Virus record (IMG/VR): IMGVR_UViG_3300025889_000073
Coordinates: 62,001 to 126,000 of that record
Length of the DNA stretch: 64,000 bases
Direction: 5' to 3' (one strand)
Origin: a virus
Shown here: piece by piece, positions 51,311 to 61,649 of the stretch
Position numbering within the stretch: the first letter of the stretch is position 1
Layout of the letters: the number at the start of each line of letters is the position of its first letter
Notes under the pieces: model-generated
Seen by the model: only the letters and a program-made list of their open reading frames with translations
Told to the model about the DNA's origin: nothing
Databases searched by the model: none
Program-made: the position numbers and the translations under genes

Positions 51311-52942
51311 ATGGCAAACACAGTAATTCAGTTAAAATGGTCGGAGGTAACAAACACTCCAACAACACTAAATGTCGCTGAACCTGCTTATTCAAATATT
51401 TCCAATAAACTGTTTATTGGATTATCAGATTCTAGTGTAATTGCCATTGGTGGTAAACATTATACAGACATTATTGATGCGGCTACTGCACAAGACACAG
51501 GAGATACCTTAGTTTTAAGGGATGCAGATGGTTCTTTTAGTGCAAATATAATTACTGCTAATGGTATTACCGCTAATATAACCGGTTCAGCAGATTCTCT
51601 AACAACACCTAGATGGTTTAATATCAATGGTGATGTTGACGATTCAAATACAAGTTTTAATGGCACGGCTAATGTTGACATAACCTTAGAATTAAAGAAT
51701 ACTGGTGTTACTGCTGGTGATTATGGTGGATCTTCAAACATTCCTGTTTTTAATGTCGATGAAGACGGTCGAATTGTTTCTGCTGCCAATGTTAGTATCA
51801 CAACATCTTTAGGTATTGCGGCTAATACTGGAACCGATAGTATTGCTCTTGCTACCGATACACTCACCTTTGAAGGTTTAGATGGTGTTGTTACTGAAAT
51901 TGATGCTACTGCAAATAAAGTTAAGTTCAACGTTGACAGTACAGTTATCAGAACATCTGGCGGACAAACAATTGGTGGTGATTTAGCAATTACAGGTAAT
52001 CTTGTAATTAGTGGTGAAACAATCACACAAGATGTATCAACAATAAGAACAGAAGATGCTTTGATAGAAATGGCAGCAAACAATGCTGCTGATGCTGTTG
52101 ATATTGGTTTCTTTGGTCAATACAATGATGGTGTTGACAAATATACAGCTTTCTATCGAGATGCTTCCGATTCTGGCAATTACAAATTATTGGTTAATGG
52201 CACAGAAAAACCACTTGCGGCTAATACTGTAAATGCTACTGCTTTCGCAGTAGGAACTTTGGTTGCAAATATAACTGGAGGAACAGTTTCAGGTTTAACT
52301 TCTGACATTTCAGTTTCCGATGGTGGTACTGGCGCAAGTTCATTTACTGCTGGTCAAATGCTTGTTGGTGATGGAACAAATGCTCTACAGTCATTAGCTA
52401 ATACAGGCACCGCAGGAACATATGCTAATGCATCACACGTTCCTGTAATTACAACAGACGATTATGGTCGTGTTTCTGGTGTGACGCCCACAGCAATTTC
52501 TATTGATGCAGCTGCAATTTCTAGTGGCACATTACCGATCAGCCGTGGTGGTACAAACCAAACATCATTTACTTCTGACCAATTAGTAACCTTTGATGGT
52601 ACATCTTTAGCATCTAGAGCAAATGTATCTCAAACAGCTACGGGTTTGTTGGGTGAAGCAAATACAATTACTTCTCTTTCTTTCGATGGTATAACTGGTG
52701 GTATTACCGCTTATACTTCAGACTTAATATCAATTGGTGCCGCTCAAGTTACTTCAGGTACTTTAATTGTTGAAAGAGGAGGTACAGGAGCATCTTCGTT
52801 TACTGCTAATGGTGTTGTTATTTCTGGAACTACTTCAACCAGTGCTCTTAGCACTTTAACTTCATCAACGGAAGGTCATGTTTTACAAATAAATGCGTCA
52901 GGATTACCAACATTTGCACATTTGCAAGGTGGAACATTCTAA
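51311..52942 (+). CDS. tail fibre protein with GGTGAS repeats
   Basis: The 543-residue protein begins with an N-terminal block (MANTVIQLKWSEVTNTPTTLN, NISNKLFIGLSD) that is echoed in the later gene at 53466 (MSNTIIQLKYS). It continues with fibre-type repeats: DTGDTLVLRDADGSFSANIITANGITANITGSADS, SVSDGGTGASSFTAGQMLVGDG, ISRGGTNQTSFTSDQL and VERGGTGASSFTANG. These GGTGAS/GGTNQTS units resemble the long tail fibre repeats of T4-like phages. The C-terminus TEGHVLQINASGLPTFAHLQGGTF suits a trimer cap. It likely forms a fibre distal to the baseplate. The host receptor cannot be guessed from the sequence. Confidence 0.8.
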   Translation: MANTVIQLKWSEVTNTPTTLNVAEPAYSNISNKLFIGLSDSSVIAIGGKHYTDIIDAATAQDTGDTLVLRDADGSFSANIITANGITANITGSADSLTTPRWFNINGDVDDSNTSFNGTANVDITLELKNTGVTAGDYGGSSNIPVFNVDEDGRIVSAANVSITTSLGIAANTGTDSIALATDTLTFEGLDGVVTEIDATANKVKFNVDSTVIRTSGGQTIGGDLAITGNLVISGETITQDVSTIRTEDALIEMAANNAADAVDIGFFGQYNDGVDKYTAFYRDASDSGNYKLLVNGTEKPLAANTVNATAFAVGTLVANITGGTVSGLTSDISVSDGGTGASSFTAGQMLVGDGTNALQSLANTGTAGTYANASHVPVITTDDYGRVSGVTPTAISIDAAAISSGTLPISRGGTNQTSFTSDQLVTFDGTSLASRANVSQTATGLLGEANTITSLSFDGITGGITAYTSDLISIGAAQVTSGTLIVERGGTGASSFTANGVVISGTTSTSALSTLTSSTEGHVLQINASGLPTFAHLQGGTF

Positions 52943-52965
52943 ATTTAAAATGAAAAGGAAATATT

Positions 52966-53466
52966 ATGAGTGCAGAGTTTTCAAACAAATACCAGGAGAT
53001 TTTATTTGACAATTTTATATCGATTGTTAAACAAAATTTAATGTTTCAAACTCAAATACAGTTAACGGAAATTGCTGTAAAAGAGCGTGATGAATTGAAA
53101 GAAAAATATGATAAAACTTTAAAAGATTTTAATGAAGCAAAAAATGAAATTGCTCATTTAAAACCTTTTAAAAATAAAGTAGTTGACAATAATACAAATT
53201 TAGAAGACACTAAAAGAATTCAAGGCGCTTTAAACGATTCAATGAAAAAAATTAATGTCTTAAAAGAACAATTTGAAGAATTGAAAAAGTATACTACTGT
53301 TTTAGAATCTTTAATTCCTCCAACAAAATTGAAAAAAATAAAACCTGTAGTTGAAAAACAAAAAAGTGAAGTTGTGATAGATACAATTAAAACTCAATCT
53401 CAACAACCTCAAGAAGTTTTGGTAGAAACACAAGAACCAAAACTTGATAATATAAGTACATTTTAA
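52966..53466 (+). CDS. coiled-coil protein between two fibre genes
   Basis: The 166-residue protein is almost entirely helical: QNLMFQTQIQLTEIAVKERDELKEKYDKTLKDFNEAKNEIAHL (about residues 25-67) and RIQGALNDSMKKINVLKEQFEELKKY are heptad-like. The last 50 residues are charged and disordered. It has a good ribosome binding site (AAAGGAAA) and overlaps the next gene by 1 bp (TAATG). It could be a fibre-specific assembly chaperone, like T4 gp38 or gp57A in role, because it lies between two fibre genes. No sequence match to those is visible. Confidence 0.68.
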   Translation: MSAEFSNKYQEILFDNFISIVKQNLMFQTQIQLTEIAVKERDELKEKYDKTLKDFNEAKNEIAHLKPFKNKVVDNNTNLEDTKRIQGALNDSMKKINVLKEQFEELKKYTTVLESLIPPTKLKKIKPVVEKQKSEVVIDTIKTQSQQPQEVLVETQEPKLDNISTF

Positions 53467-54149
53467 TGTCTAATACAATAATTCAGTTAAAATACTCTAC
53501 AGAAACAGGAAATGTTCCTGTTGATTTGGCTAATGGTGAATTAGCTATAAATCATGCTGATGGTAAATTATTTTTCTTAGGTCAAGGCGGTGTTACCTAT
53601 ACAGATATATATTCTGGTCCAGGTGGATTAGATACTGAAATCCAATTTAATGATTCGGGTATATTAAATGGTAATTCGGGTTTAACATTTGATAAAACAA
53701 CAGCAACATTAACTGTTGGAACTACAAATGTAACTGGAAGAATAGAAGCTTCTTATACTCATGCAAATGGAGCTTTTGATAAAGCAAATGATGTTGGTAC
53801 ATTTTCTCAATCTGCTTATGATGCGGCCAATGCAGCACTAGGTGCAACATCAACACCTTTCACAGCAAATAGTTACTATTACAATGGGACAGGTTCGACA
53901 AGCGTTTTCTATTCACCTTTAGATGAAATTTTATCGGCAAATAATACAATGGTCACACTAGACGGATTGATACAAGTTCCGGGTTTACATTATGTAACAT
54001 CTGCTAATGCAGTATCTTTTTACTCCACACCAACACTAAATACTGTTATCGAAATCAGAACACTACAAAATTTAGCTTCTGGTGTTGAAGACCAAGTCGG
54101 TGCTTCTCAATCAGAATCTATTGCTTATGCAATAGCTCTTGGGGGTTAA
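53466..54149 (+). CDS. short tail fibre protein
   Basis: The 227-residue protein begins MSNTIIQLKYSTETGNVPVDLANGELAINHADGKLFF, an N-terminal fibre head with the pattern NVPxxLxxGELAINxxDGKLFF common to many phage fibres and shared in part with the gene at 51311. Residues 55-75 have GLDTEIQFNDSGILNGNSGLTFD, and the middle has THANGAFDKANDVGTFSQSAYDAANAAL, a helical spacer with Ala/Asn. The C-terminus is a beta domain (SNNTMVTLDGLIQVPG-type, LNTVIEIRTL). Its stop is followed after 8 bp by the next large gene. It may be a short fibre or an adaptor. Confidence 0.74.
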   Translation: MSNTIIQLKYSTETGNVPVDLANGELAINHADGKLFFLGQGGVTYTDIYSGPGGLDTEIQFNDSGILNGNSGLTFDKTTATLTVGTTNVTGRIEASYTHANGAFDKANDVGTFSQSAYDAANAALGATSTPFTANSYYYNGTGSTSVFYSPLDEILSANNTMVTLDGLIQVPGLHYVTSANAVSFYSTPTLNTVIEIRTLQNLASGVEDQVGASQSESIAYAIALGG

Positions 54150-54157
54150 TAGGAAAA

Positions 54158-57100
54158 ATGGCAAAACAACTAATACATGATTATACATTTACACCTTCTG
54201 CAAATACGGTTGTAATTAATTCCGTAGTAAAAGAAGAACGATTATTATTGATTACCAATGTAAATAGTGGCATACCAATTTATTTGTTTAGTGACCCCGC
54301 AAAAAAATACAATTCAGTTACCCATGATTATGAAGCTGAAACGACAACGGTTGTTTTAGAATACAACTGTACTGCAATGACGGATAGTGACCCATTGCAA
54401 ATCTTTATCGAATCGGATGCAGCAACAATGGAAATGTCTGATACATTTCTTGATGCTGTTTCTAAAATCCGTGTTTCTACTCCAGAAAACTTAATTGATA
54501 CCGACTTTGAATACGGATTGCAATCAACAAAATGGGAAACATTAGAACGTGTCAAAAATATTCCAACATTTTTCAGTAGAACTGGAGATGATAGTTTAGT
54601 TATAACGGGAATGACCACTATTTCTGGTAGTGATGTTGTCACAGTATCTACTGAAGTTGAACATAATTTTGCTAAAGGTTATCCAGTACTTGTTGTAGGT
54701 TCAAAAAATATTACTTGTGATGGTGGATTTGTAGTTACTAATATTTTGAATTTAAATTCTTTTCAATACAAAGCAAAAGGTATACAAAATTTCACAGGTT
54801 CCATTCTAGATACCTATACGCAAGTTTTTCCAGCAAACAAATACCAAGGCACAGAATTTAAATTAGATAATATTAATTCTATTGTAACTGATGAAGCTGC
54901 TGGCGGTTCAAAATTAACAGTTACAACTGCTTTTCCTACAGCTTTTGCAAATAACACAAGTTTCTTTTTAACAAATAGTGTCAGTACATTAGAAGAAAGA
55001 ATTGATGCGGCCAATGCTGTTGTTTTTGATAATTTTGATTCATTAAGTATTTCGTCATATACATCAAATGTTTCAGGTTCAGTTGTTGGAAGCGCTAAAG
55101 GTTTAATAGACGTTGATGATTATATTGCAAGAGAAGCATTCTATTTTGATATGGCTGATGTTACTTTTAGTGGTTCTCCAAACTATACCTTAACTTTTCC
55201 TTACAAACATGGATTTGCTGATAAAACTTATGTTGTTTGGAATCCTGGCGCTGGTGAAACTTTATATGGAACCGATTCAGGATATTGGAACACAAATTTT
55301 GGCGGTGGCCAGATGTGGGCTGGATATGGTTATGTTCTTAGGAGAGTTGATGATTATACGTTTTGGTTGGAAAGAGGATGGAATAACACAAATCGAATAG
55401 CAGTAACACAACCTACAATACCTTCATATAACAATAGTACAACTAGAAGTTGTTTTATGAGAGGTTATTGGTTGGAGTATCACGGTTACTTTTACAGTAA
55501 TTATAGTATTTTTAATGGATATTACGAATGGCAAGTCTCCGGCCAAGCAAGTAAAGATCCAGCCTTGACTGTAGGAGGTTCAAACGCTACTCCTTGTGCT
55601 TTTTATAACATAAATCCTTATTTTACTCACCAATACACTTGGTCTGGAATGAATATTAGTGGTATGGGCACAACCAATGGTTATATTTCCGGTCAATATC
55701 TCTATAACCTCCGAGACCCCTATGATAATTACTATCGGTATTCTCCTTTTATCTATTATCCTTATGGATATATCCGTCAAGGATCCTATCTTCAAAATGG
55801 ATTTTATCAATATCGATACTATTATACTTGGTCGGCTGCATCCGGATCCAGTCCAGTAACTTTTGGTGCTGGGAGTCCTTATTTTATTATGGTTCCATTA
55901 GTATTAAATACAAACAGAAATACTTTTTATTTGGAAAACCATGGTTTGTCAACAGATGACCAGGTTAAAATGTCATATAGTGTTTCTGGATTAAGTCCAA
56001 TTCAAAATAGAGTTAGTATCGTAACAAACAATACTGAATATCCAATAGAATATGTTGACACAAATAGATTTAGATTAAAAAGTGATACAGGTACAATACT
56101 TCAACTTCAATCTCCAGGTTCAAACGGAACATTTACTTTTACATCTAATGTTGCAAATACATTATCTGACACAATTTATATACAAAATAGTTTATTAAGT
56201 GATAATACAGCTGTTATCTATAATGCAAATGGAAATTCTGATTTAGGAGGACTGTCAAACAATTCAACTTACTATGTTTTCCAAAAACAAAACAATAGAT
56301 TTAGATTGACTTCTACAGAAGGTGGTTTGGTTGGAAGTCCCTTAACAGTTTATCACAGCAGTTCAAATTATTCATTTGATTATATTTACACAGGTACTCA
56401 TGGAAAAACTTCTGCAAATAATGGAGATTTAGCAATATATACAGCTACAACTCCAATTGGCGGTTTAAAAAATGGAAATTATTATTATGTAAGATACTAT
56501 GATACAACTAGATTTACGTTGCACAGGTCTTATGCTGGTGCTGTAAACAATACAGACAAAATTAACTTAGCATATCCTTTTACTGGTACTGGTCAATTAC
56601 AATTTACATCAGTTGTTGATTTTTCTGCCGCAGGTACAGGAGAACATTTATTAACTGCAACAGAATTTGGTGCTGCAGATGGTGTTTATAAAATAACAAA
56701 TGATGTTTCTTCAAATACATTTGAGTTATTAACAAATTCCACAATTAAATCTAGAGATTATCAATTAGCAATTAGTACACTTGGTATGATTCCAGAGTTT
56801 AATGCAATTCGAGTTCCAGGCCATGGTTTCACACAAAAAACTCTTATTACATATGAAACAACAGGAACAGCAATAAATGGTTTAAACAATGCAGCTTCCT
56901 ATTATACATACGTTTTAGGTCCAGATTGGTTCTCACTTGCAAATACTGTTTCTGATATTGATACTGGTAATATAGTTCAATTTGATACTTCTGGTGCTAG
57001 TGGAACACATAGAATTTATACGAATTCTGTTTCTGGTGAAAAAGCTGGAAAAGGAACCATAACTGTATCAGCAACAGAAAAAGTGATTACTGGAACAAAC

Positions 57101-59515
57101 ACAAACTTCACTTCAGTATTTACTTCAGGTGATGATTTTGTAATTTATTATCCACCAGATACAACAACAATTTCCGTAACAGCAAACAATTTAAATGAAA
57201 CATTTACATATAGTGGTTCACACGGATATAGTGATGGTGATATAGTTAAGATTAGTTGGACTGGTACTGCAATTACAGGAATAAATCCTGATGTTTTCTA
57301 TTATCTAAATCAATCATCAACCACTTTGCCGTTGCAAGAATTCACATTACACCCAACATATAGTGATGCTATATCAGGAACAAATGTTATTACTTTTTCT
57401 TCAAACGGGTCCGGAGTTCAAAGTACCAAATATTCCGATGTTGGTACAAGATATGTTGATAAAATTGATTTTGTTAATGGCCAAACGCAAGTGTCATTGG
57501 AAAATGAAATTGTTGATTCTGCAACAGATGTAGAATATGCGATTCCTTCTGGTTTATTAATTCGTGCAGATGGATTTGCATTACATAGACCATATGATGG
57601 CGGTGTTGAATTGATTCCGTCATCTAATCCTGACGGAAATATGGTAAGACAAACAAGAAAATATTTCCGTTATCAATCTGGTAAAGGCATACAAGTTAGT
57701 TTAGCTGTTAATTTTAGTCCGACTACTCCAATTGATACTTTAACTAGAAGTGGAACAACAGCAACGATTACAACAAGATACCCACATCGACTTACTGCTG
57801 GTTTAAATGTTGTCGTTTCTGGTGCAACTACTGCTAGTGCAAATAATTATTGGAATGGTGAATTTACAATTGACACAACTACAGATTATGATTTTACGTT
57901 TACTTTACCTGGAACTCCTGATGAAACTACTGCTGGAGGTTTAATTGAATTTTATGTAAAATCTTGGCAAAATAGTTTGTTGCGTTGTGGTTTATTTGAT
58001 GACCAAAATGGATTGTTCTATGAGTATGATGGACAAGCTTTGTATGCGGTAAGACGAAGTTCAACAACACAAATTAGTGGAACTTCTTCTGTAACATATA
58101 AGAGTTCTTTAATTGTAGGAACAAATACAAAATATTCTTCACAACTATCAGCAGGTGAAAGAATCGTAATTAAAGGACAAACATATTTAATTACACAAAT
58201 TGATAGTGATACTCAAATGTATGTTTTACCAAGTTATACTGGTTCAACATTAGGTGGTGCAATCATCACAAAGATTATTGACACTAGAGTACCACAGTCA
58301 CAATGGAATATTGACAAGGCTGATGGAACAGGACCAACAGGATTCTCATTAGATATACATAAGATTCAAATGGCTTATATTGATTATTCTTGGTACGGTG
58401 CAGGTAAAGTCAGATTTGGATTTAAAGACCAAGACGGTATAGCAAGATATTTCCATCAGTTTGTACACGGAAATAAACAAACTGAAGCTTATATGCGTTC
58501 AGGTAATTTACCTTCCAGGTATGAGTTATTGAATATTGGAGAACCAACATATGTTCCGGCTTTAGCCCATTGGGGAACATCTGTTATTATGGATGGTAGA
58601 TTCGATGACGATAAGGCATACGTTTTTACCGCTTCGAGTACTCCGTTTAACTTATCTGGTTCTGTCACACTTGATTTAACTGCAAGAGTAGAAACAACAA
58701 GTTATTATTATAATATATCCGGTAATCAATTAAAAACTATTGGATACGCATTAGATACAACATCAAACACTTTGTTCAATGGTATTTCTGATGGCTTGGT
58801 AATAAGTGGTACTGGATTACAAGCTGGAACAAAGACTAGCAATCCATATAATTCAACTATCACTCCATATCAGCCGTATTTGGGGGCAATTTATTCTTCA
58901 ATAGGTTATAGTTCCAGAACCACCAGAAACTTAATTGTTTTGGATAGACAACCTACCGGCACGGCAGCTAATGGCACATATACAATAACATATCCGACAA
59001 CACAAACCGTTACGGGTGTTATACCATTGATTTCAATTCGATTGGCTCCTAGTGTTGATACCGGTTCACCAGGATTATTAGGTGAAAGAGAAATTATTAA
59101 CCGGATGCAATTGATTTTATCGAGTGTTGGTATTCTCTCAACACACACAGTTGAAGTTCAATTGGTATTGAATGGAACTTTAAGTACTAATACTTGGCAA
59201 CGAGTTAACAGTCCAAGTTTGAGTCAGTTGTTGTATCATAGTAATAAAGATACAATTTATGGTGGTGCTATTGCATATTCATTCCGAGCGCAAGGTGGTA
59301 CAGGAACAACAGGTCGTACACCTTCGTTAACGCAACAAGACCTCGGTGAAGTTGCAACATTAGGTAATTCAATACTTGGTGGTAACGGTACTTTCCCAGA
59401 TGGTCCAGACGTTTTGACTGTAACTGCTAGATTGATTGAAGATGCCTCGACAGTTTCCAGTACAAATCCATTTGAAATTACCGGCCGTATTTCTTGGTCA
59501 GAGAGTCAGGCATAA
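54158..59515 (+). CDS. large tail structural protein, conserved in marine T4-like phages
   Basis: The 1785-residue protein opens LIHDYTFTPSANTVVINSVVKEERLLLITNVNSGIPIYLFSD, then has FLDAVSKIRVSTPENLIDTDFEYGLQSTKWETLERVKNIPTFF (about residues 96-138). That block is conserved in structural proteins of pelagiphage-type genomes (recall). The body is beta-rich, with repeated segments such as FYLENHGLSTDDQVKMSYS, TVSATEKVITGTNTNFTSVF and LPSYTGSTLGGAIITKI. An aromatic insertion with many Tyr/Trp (about 375-560) looks different in composition. The C-terminal part (DKADGTGPTGFSLDIHKIQMAYIDYSWYGAGKVRFGFKD) is again conserved. It is probably a major tail-tip or fibre-base protein. No T4 equivalent is recognised. 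Confidence 0.7.
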   Translation: MAKQLIHDYTFTPSANTVVINSVVKEERLLLITNVNSGIPIYLFSDPAKKYNSVTHDYEAETTTVVLEYNCTAMTDSDPLQIFIESDAATMEMSDTFLDAVSKIRVSTPENLIDTDFEYGLQSTKWETLERVKNIPTFFSRTGDDSLVITGMTTISGSDVVTVSTEVEHNFAKGYPVLVVGSKNITCDGGFVVTNILNLNSFQYKAKGIQNFTGSILDTYTQVFPANKYQGTEFKLDNINSIVTDEAAGGSKLTVTTAFPTAFANNTSFFLTNSVSTLEERIDAANAVVFDNFDSLSISSYTSNVSGSVVGSAKGLIDVDDYIAREAFYFDMADVTFSGSPNYTLTFPYKHGFADKTYVVWNPGAGETLYGTDSGYWNTNFGGGQMWAGYGYVLRRVDDYTFWLERGWNNTNRIAVTQPTIPSYNNSTTRSCFMRGYWLEYHGYFYSNYSIFNGYYEWQVSGQASKDPALTVGGSNATPCAFYNINPYFTHQYTWSGMNISGMGTTNGYISGQYLYNLRDPYDNYYRYSPFIYYPYGYIRQGSYLQNGFYQYRYYYTWSAASGSSPVTFGAGSPYFIMVPLVLNTNRNTFYLENHGLSTDDQVKMSYSVSGLSPIQNRVSIVTNNTEYPIEYVDTNRFRLKSDTGTILQLQSPGSNGTFTFTSNVANTLSDTIYIQNSLLSDNTAVIYNANGNSDLGGLSNNSTYYVFQKQNNRFRLTSTEGGLVGSPLTVYHSSSNYSFDYIYTGTHGKTSANNGDLAIYTATTPIGGLKNGNYYYVRYYDTTRFTLHRSYAGAVNNTDKINLAYPFTGTGQLQFTSVVDFSAAGTGEHLLTATEFGAADGVYKITNDVSSNTFELLTNSTIKSRDYQLAISTLGMIPEFNAIRVPGHGFTQKTLITYETTGTAINGLNNAASYYTYVLGPDWFSLANTVSDIDTGNIVQFDTSGASGTHRIYTNSVSGEKAGKGTITVSATEKVITGTNTNFTSVFTSGDDFVIYYPPDTTTISVTANNLNETFTYSGSHGYSDGDIVKISWTGTAITGINPDVFYYLNQSSTTLPLQEFTLHPTYSDAISGTNVITFSSNGSGVQSTKYSDVGTRYVDKIDFVNGQTQVSLENEIVDSATDVEYAIPSGLLIRADGFALHRPYDGGVELIPSSNPDGNMVRQTRKYFRYQSGKGIQVSLAVNFSPTTPIDTLTRSGTTATITTRYPHRLTAGLNVVVSGATTASANNYWNGEFTIDTTTDYDFTFTLPGTPDETTAGGLIEFYVKSWQNSLLRCGLFDDQNGLFYEYDGQALYAVRRSSTTQISGTSSVTYKSSLIVGTNTKYSSQLSAGERIVIKGQTYLITQIDSDTQMYVLPSYTGSTLGGAIITKIIDTRVPQSQWNIDKADGTGPTGFSLDIHKIQMAYIDYSWYGAGKVRFGFKDQDGIARYFHQFVHGNKQTEAYMRSGNLPSRYELLNIGEPTYVPALAHWGTSVIMDGRFDDDKAYVFTASSTPFNLSGSVTLDLTARVETTSYYYNISGNQLKTIGYALDTTSNTLFNGISDGLVISGTGLQAGTKTSNPYNSTITPYQPYLGAIYSSIGYSSRTTRNLIVLDRQPTGTAANGTYTITYPTTQTVTGVIPLISIRLAPSVDTGSPGLLGEREIINRMQLILSSVGILSTHTVEVQLVLNGTLSTNTWQRVNSPSLSQLLYHSNKDTIYGGAIAYSFRAQGGTGTTGRTPSLTQQDLGEVATLGNSILGGNGTFPDGPDVLTVTARLIEDASTVSSTNPFEITGRISWSESQA

Positions 59516-61257
59516 TGGCATATCAAAAAGTTTCACCCGAATATATCGAAACACAAGGCTCTTTAGCTGGAGATATATTAACTTCGAACGGTTCGAATAC
59601 ATATTGGACAACACCTGATTATGTTTCGTCTTCAGCTGGAGGATGGATTTTAGGTGATATATTCATCAATAGTGGAACAGATTCGAATTCAAATAGTACA
59701 GGAGCTTTAAAAGTTGCTGGTGGTATTGGTGTTAGTGGAAATGTATTTGCCAATTCAGTTGAAGTTTTAGAACAAATTGATTTAACACCCAACGACCATA
59801 GAGATTATAAAGAAGGTCGTTTATTTTATGACTCGGAACATAAGACATTAAATTATTATAATGATGTTAATGCTGGATTTCCTATTGAACTTGGTGAAAA
59901 TGTTTTAATACGAATTTTTAATTCAACAAATGCTCAAATAAACATAGGCGCTCCTGTAACACTTTCAGGACTCACTACAGAAGGTGTACCAAAAGGAGTT
60001 TTAGCTGATGCTTCCACACCAACACTATATAACTTTTCTGGATTAGCTGGTCATAATATCGCTAACGGAACATACGGATATGTTGTTGCAGCCGGTATTG
60101 TTAGAGGCATGGACACTTCATCCTTAACTGAAGGTGGTCGAGCATTCGTTGGCTTTGCAACACCAGGTACTATTGTACAACCATCACCAAGTTATCCAAA
60201 TTATCCTATGTGTATTGGTTATGTTGCAAAATCTGATGCAGTAAATGGTATATTTGTTGTTGAGCAACAGAATCACTCCGTAAATTCTTTTAGAGTTTTA
60301 AATGACGCTAGAGTTGATGGCACACTAACAGCTGCAAATTTAGAAATTTTAGGAACACAAACTACTGTTGCTGTCAATAATCTTGAAGTTGTAGATACTT
60401 TTATTTATTTGGGCGGTGGTGATTCAATCACATCACCTAATGTTACTGGTGTTAATGGTTTAAATGACTTATCTTTTAAAGGACATTACGAAGGTTCTGG
60501 TACAATACAATTTTATGTTGAAATAGATGGAACATCACCCGATACATTTAAATGGTCTTATAATGATTTTGTTACTACAGAAGCATCAGCACAAACAATA
60601 ACAGGTCTTACTCAAACACTATCAAACGGCATTTCAGTTTTGTTTGAAGCAACTTCAGGACATACGTTGGGTGATAAATGGTGGGGTGAAGGTTCTCCAA
60701 TCAACACAGATATTGGTACAGTAGGCAATAGAAACGATAGTGCTATTGGAGGTCCTGGTTATACTCACATTGGTTGGTTCTTTGATGTAACAGATAATAA
60801 ATTTAAATTTTTTGATAGATATGATGACGAACCAGAAGGCACAATTGACCCAACATCAGGCACAGCAAATTGGCATTTAGCTAATTTGGAATTTGGAACA
60901 ACAAATACAATAACTTCAAATACTACAACATCCAATAGTCGAGTTTTAAACACAGGAACATTAACAGCAACAGATACAAGTTATTTCACATCTGGTGCCA
61001 ATTCAACATCAAATATTACAGGTGCAGTTGTTGTAACTGGAGGATTAGGTGTATCAGGAAATGTCTATTGTGCAGGAGAATTGGTTATAGAAGGTTCGGC
61101 AAATGGTGATATATCCGGAGTAGATAATATATATGCTAACAATGCTTATTTTAGTCTTGCTAACACAACAACCTTAGCATTTTCTGATGGTTCACAACAA
61201 ACTTCTGCTGGACTTAGCAAAGGCTTTTCAGTAGCATTTACTTTTTTAATATTTTAA
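59515..61257 (+). CDS. tail fibre protein with STGAL repeats
   Basis: I use the ATG that overlaps the preceding stop (TAATG), giving MAYQKVSPEYIETQGSLAGDIL and 580 residues; a TTG 21 bp upstream is not supported. The protein has fibre repeats SNSTGALKVAGGIGVSGNVFANS near residue 60 and NITGAVVVTGGLGVSGNVYCAG near 510. A phage fibre region in between (LFYDSEHKTLNYYNDVNAGFPIELGENVLIRIFNSTNAQINIGAPVTL) resembles a domain common in long fibre proteins. It ends LAFSDGSQQTSAGLSKGFSVAFTFLIF. It is likely a long fibre half or a receptor-facing fibre. Confidence 0.76.
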   Translation: MAYQKVSPEYIETQGSLAGDILTSNGSNTYWTTPDYVSSSAGGWILGDIFINSGTDSNSNSTGALKVAGGIGVSGNVFANSVEVLEQIDLTPNDHRDYKEGRLFYDSEHKTLNYYNDVNAGFPIELGENVLIRIFNSTNAQINIGAPVTLSGLTTEGVPKGVLADASTPTLYNFSGLAGHNIANGTYGYVVAAGIVRGMDTSSLTEGGRAFVGFATPGTIVQPSPSYPNYPMCIGYVAKSDAVNGIFVVEQQNHSVNSFRVLNDARVDGTLTAANLEILGTQTTVAVNNLEVVDTFIYLGGGDSITSPNVTGVNGLNDLSFKGHYEGSGTIQFYVEIDGTSPDTFKWSYNDFVTTEASAQTITGLTQTLSNGISVLFEATSGHTLGDKWWGEGSPINTDIGTVGNRNDSAIGGPGYTHIGWFFDVTDNKFKFFDRYDDEPEGTIDPTSGTANWHLANLEFGTTNTITSNTTTSNSRVLNTGTLTATDTSYFTSGANSTSNITGAVVVTGGLGVSGNVYCAGELVIEGSANGDISGVDNIYANNAYFSLANTTTLAFSDGSQQTSAGLSKGFSVAFTFLIF

Positions 61258-61278
61258 ATTATAGATTAAGAGAAAAAT

Positions 61279-61638
61279 ATGGCAAATCCAAATTTACTTA
61301 ACATGACTGGAATGTACGGTGAAACTGCCGTAGCACAACTTACAACAGGCACAACAAGTTTGGTGACAAATGCTTCAGCATCTGGTACATTGGTTAAGAT
61401 AAACAGTTTAATTGTTTCCAATGTGGATGGAACAAATGCAGCAGACGTAAACGCATGGATATTAAGAAGTGCTGTTGCTTACAATATTGCTTCAACAATT
61501 TCTGTTCCGGCCGATGCAACTCTTGTTTTAATTTCAAAAGACACTTCAATTTATTTACAAGAAAACGACACTTTGCAATTGTCTGCTGGTACGTCTGGTG
61601 ACTTAGAAGTTGTTTGTAGTTATGAAGTTATATCATAA
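61279..61638 (+). CDS. small beta-rich structural protein
   Basis: The 119-residue product starts MANPNLLNMTGMYGETAVAQLTTGTTSLVTNASASGTLVKINSLIVSNVDG, then DVNAWILRSAVAYNIASTISVPADATLVLISKDTSIYLQENDTLQLSAGTSGDLEVVCSYEVI. This pattern (KINSLxVxNxDGTNAxDV, STISVPADATLVLISKD, LQENDTLQLSAG) is the small head/tail decoration-type protein frequent in marine phages. It follows the fibre gene after 21 bp. It may coat fibres or be a capsid decoration protein placed in a tail block. The function is not established. Confidence 0.74.
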   Translation: MANPNLLNMTGMYGETAVAQLTTGTTSLVTNASASGTLVKINSLIVSNVDGTNAADVNAWILRSAVAYNIASTISVPADATLVLISKDTSIYLQENDTLQLSAGTSGDLEVVCSYEVIS

Positions 61639-61649
61639 GGTAATTAACC

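Noticed and set aside
59494-59514. TTG start for the STGAL fibre gene
   Set aside because: The ATG at 59515 overlaps the preceding stop as TAATG and yields the expected fibre N-terminus; the extension is an overlap artefact.
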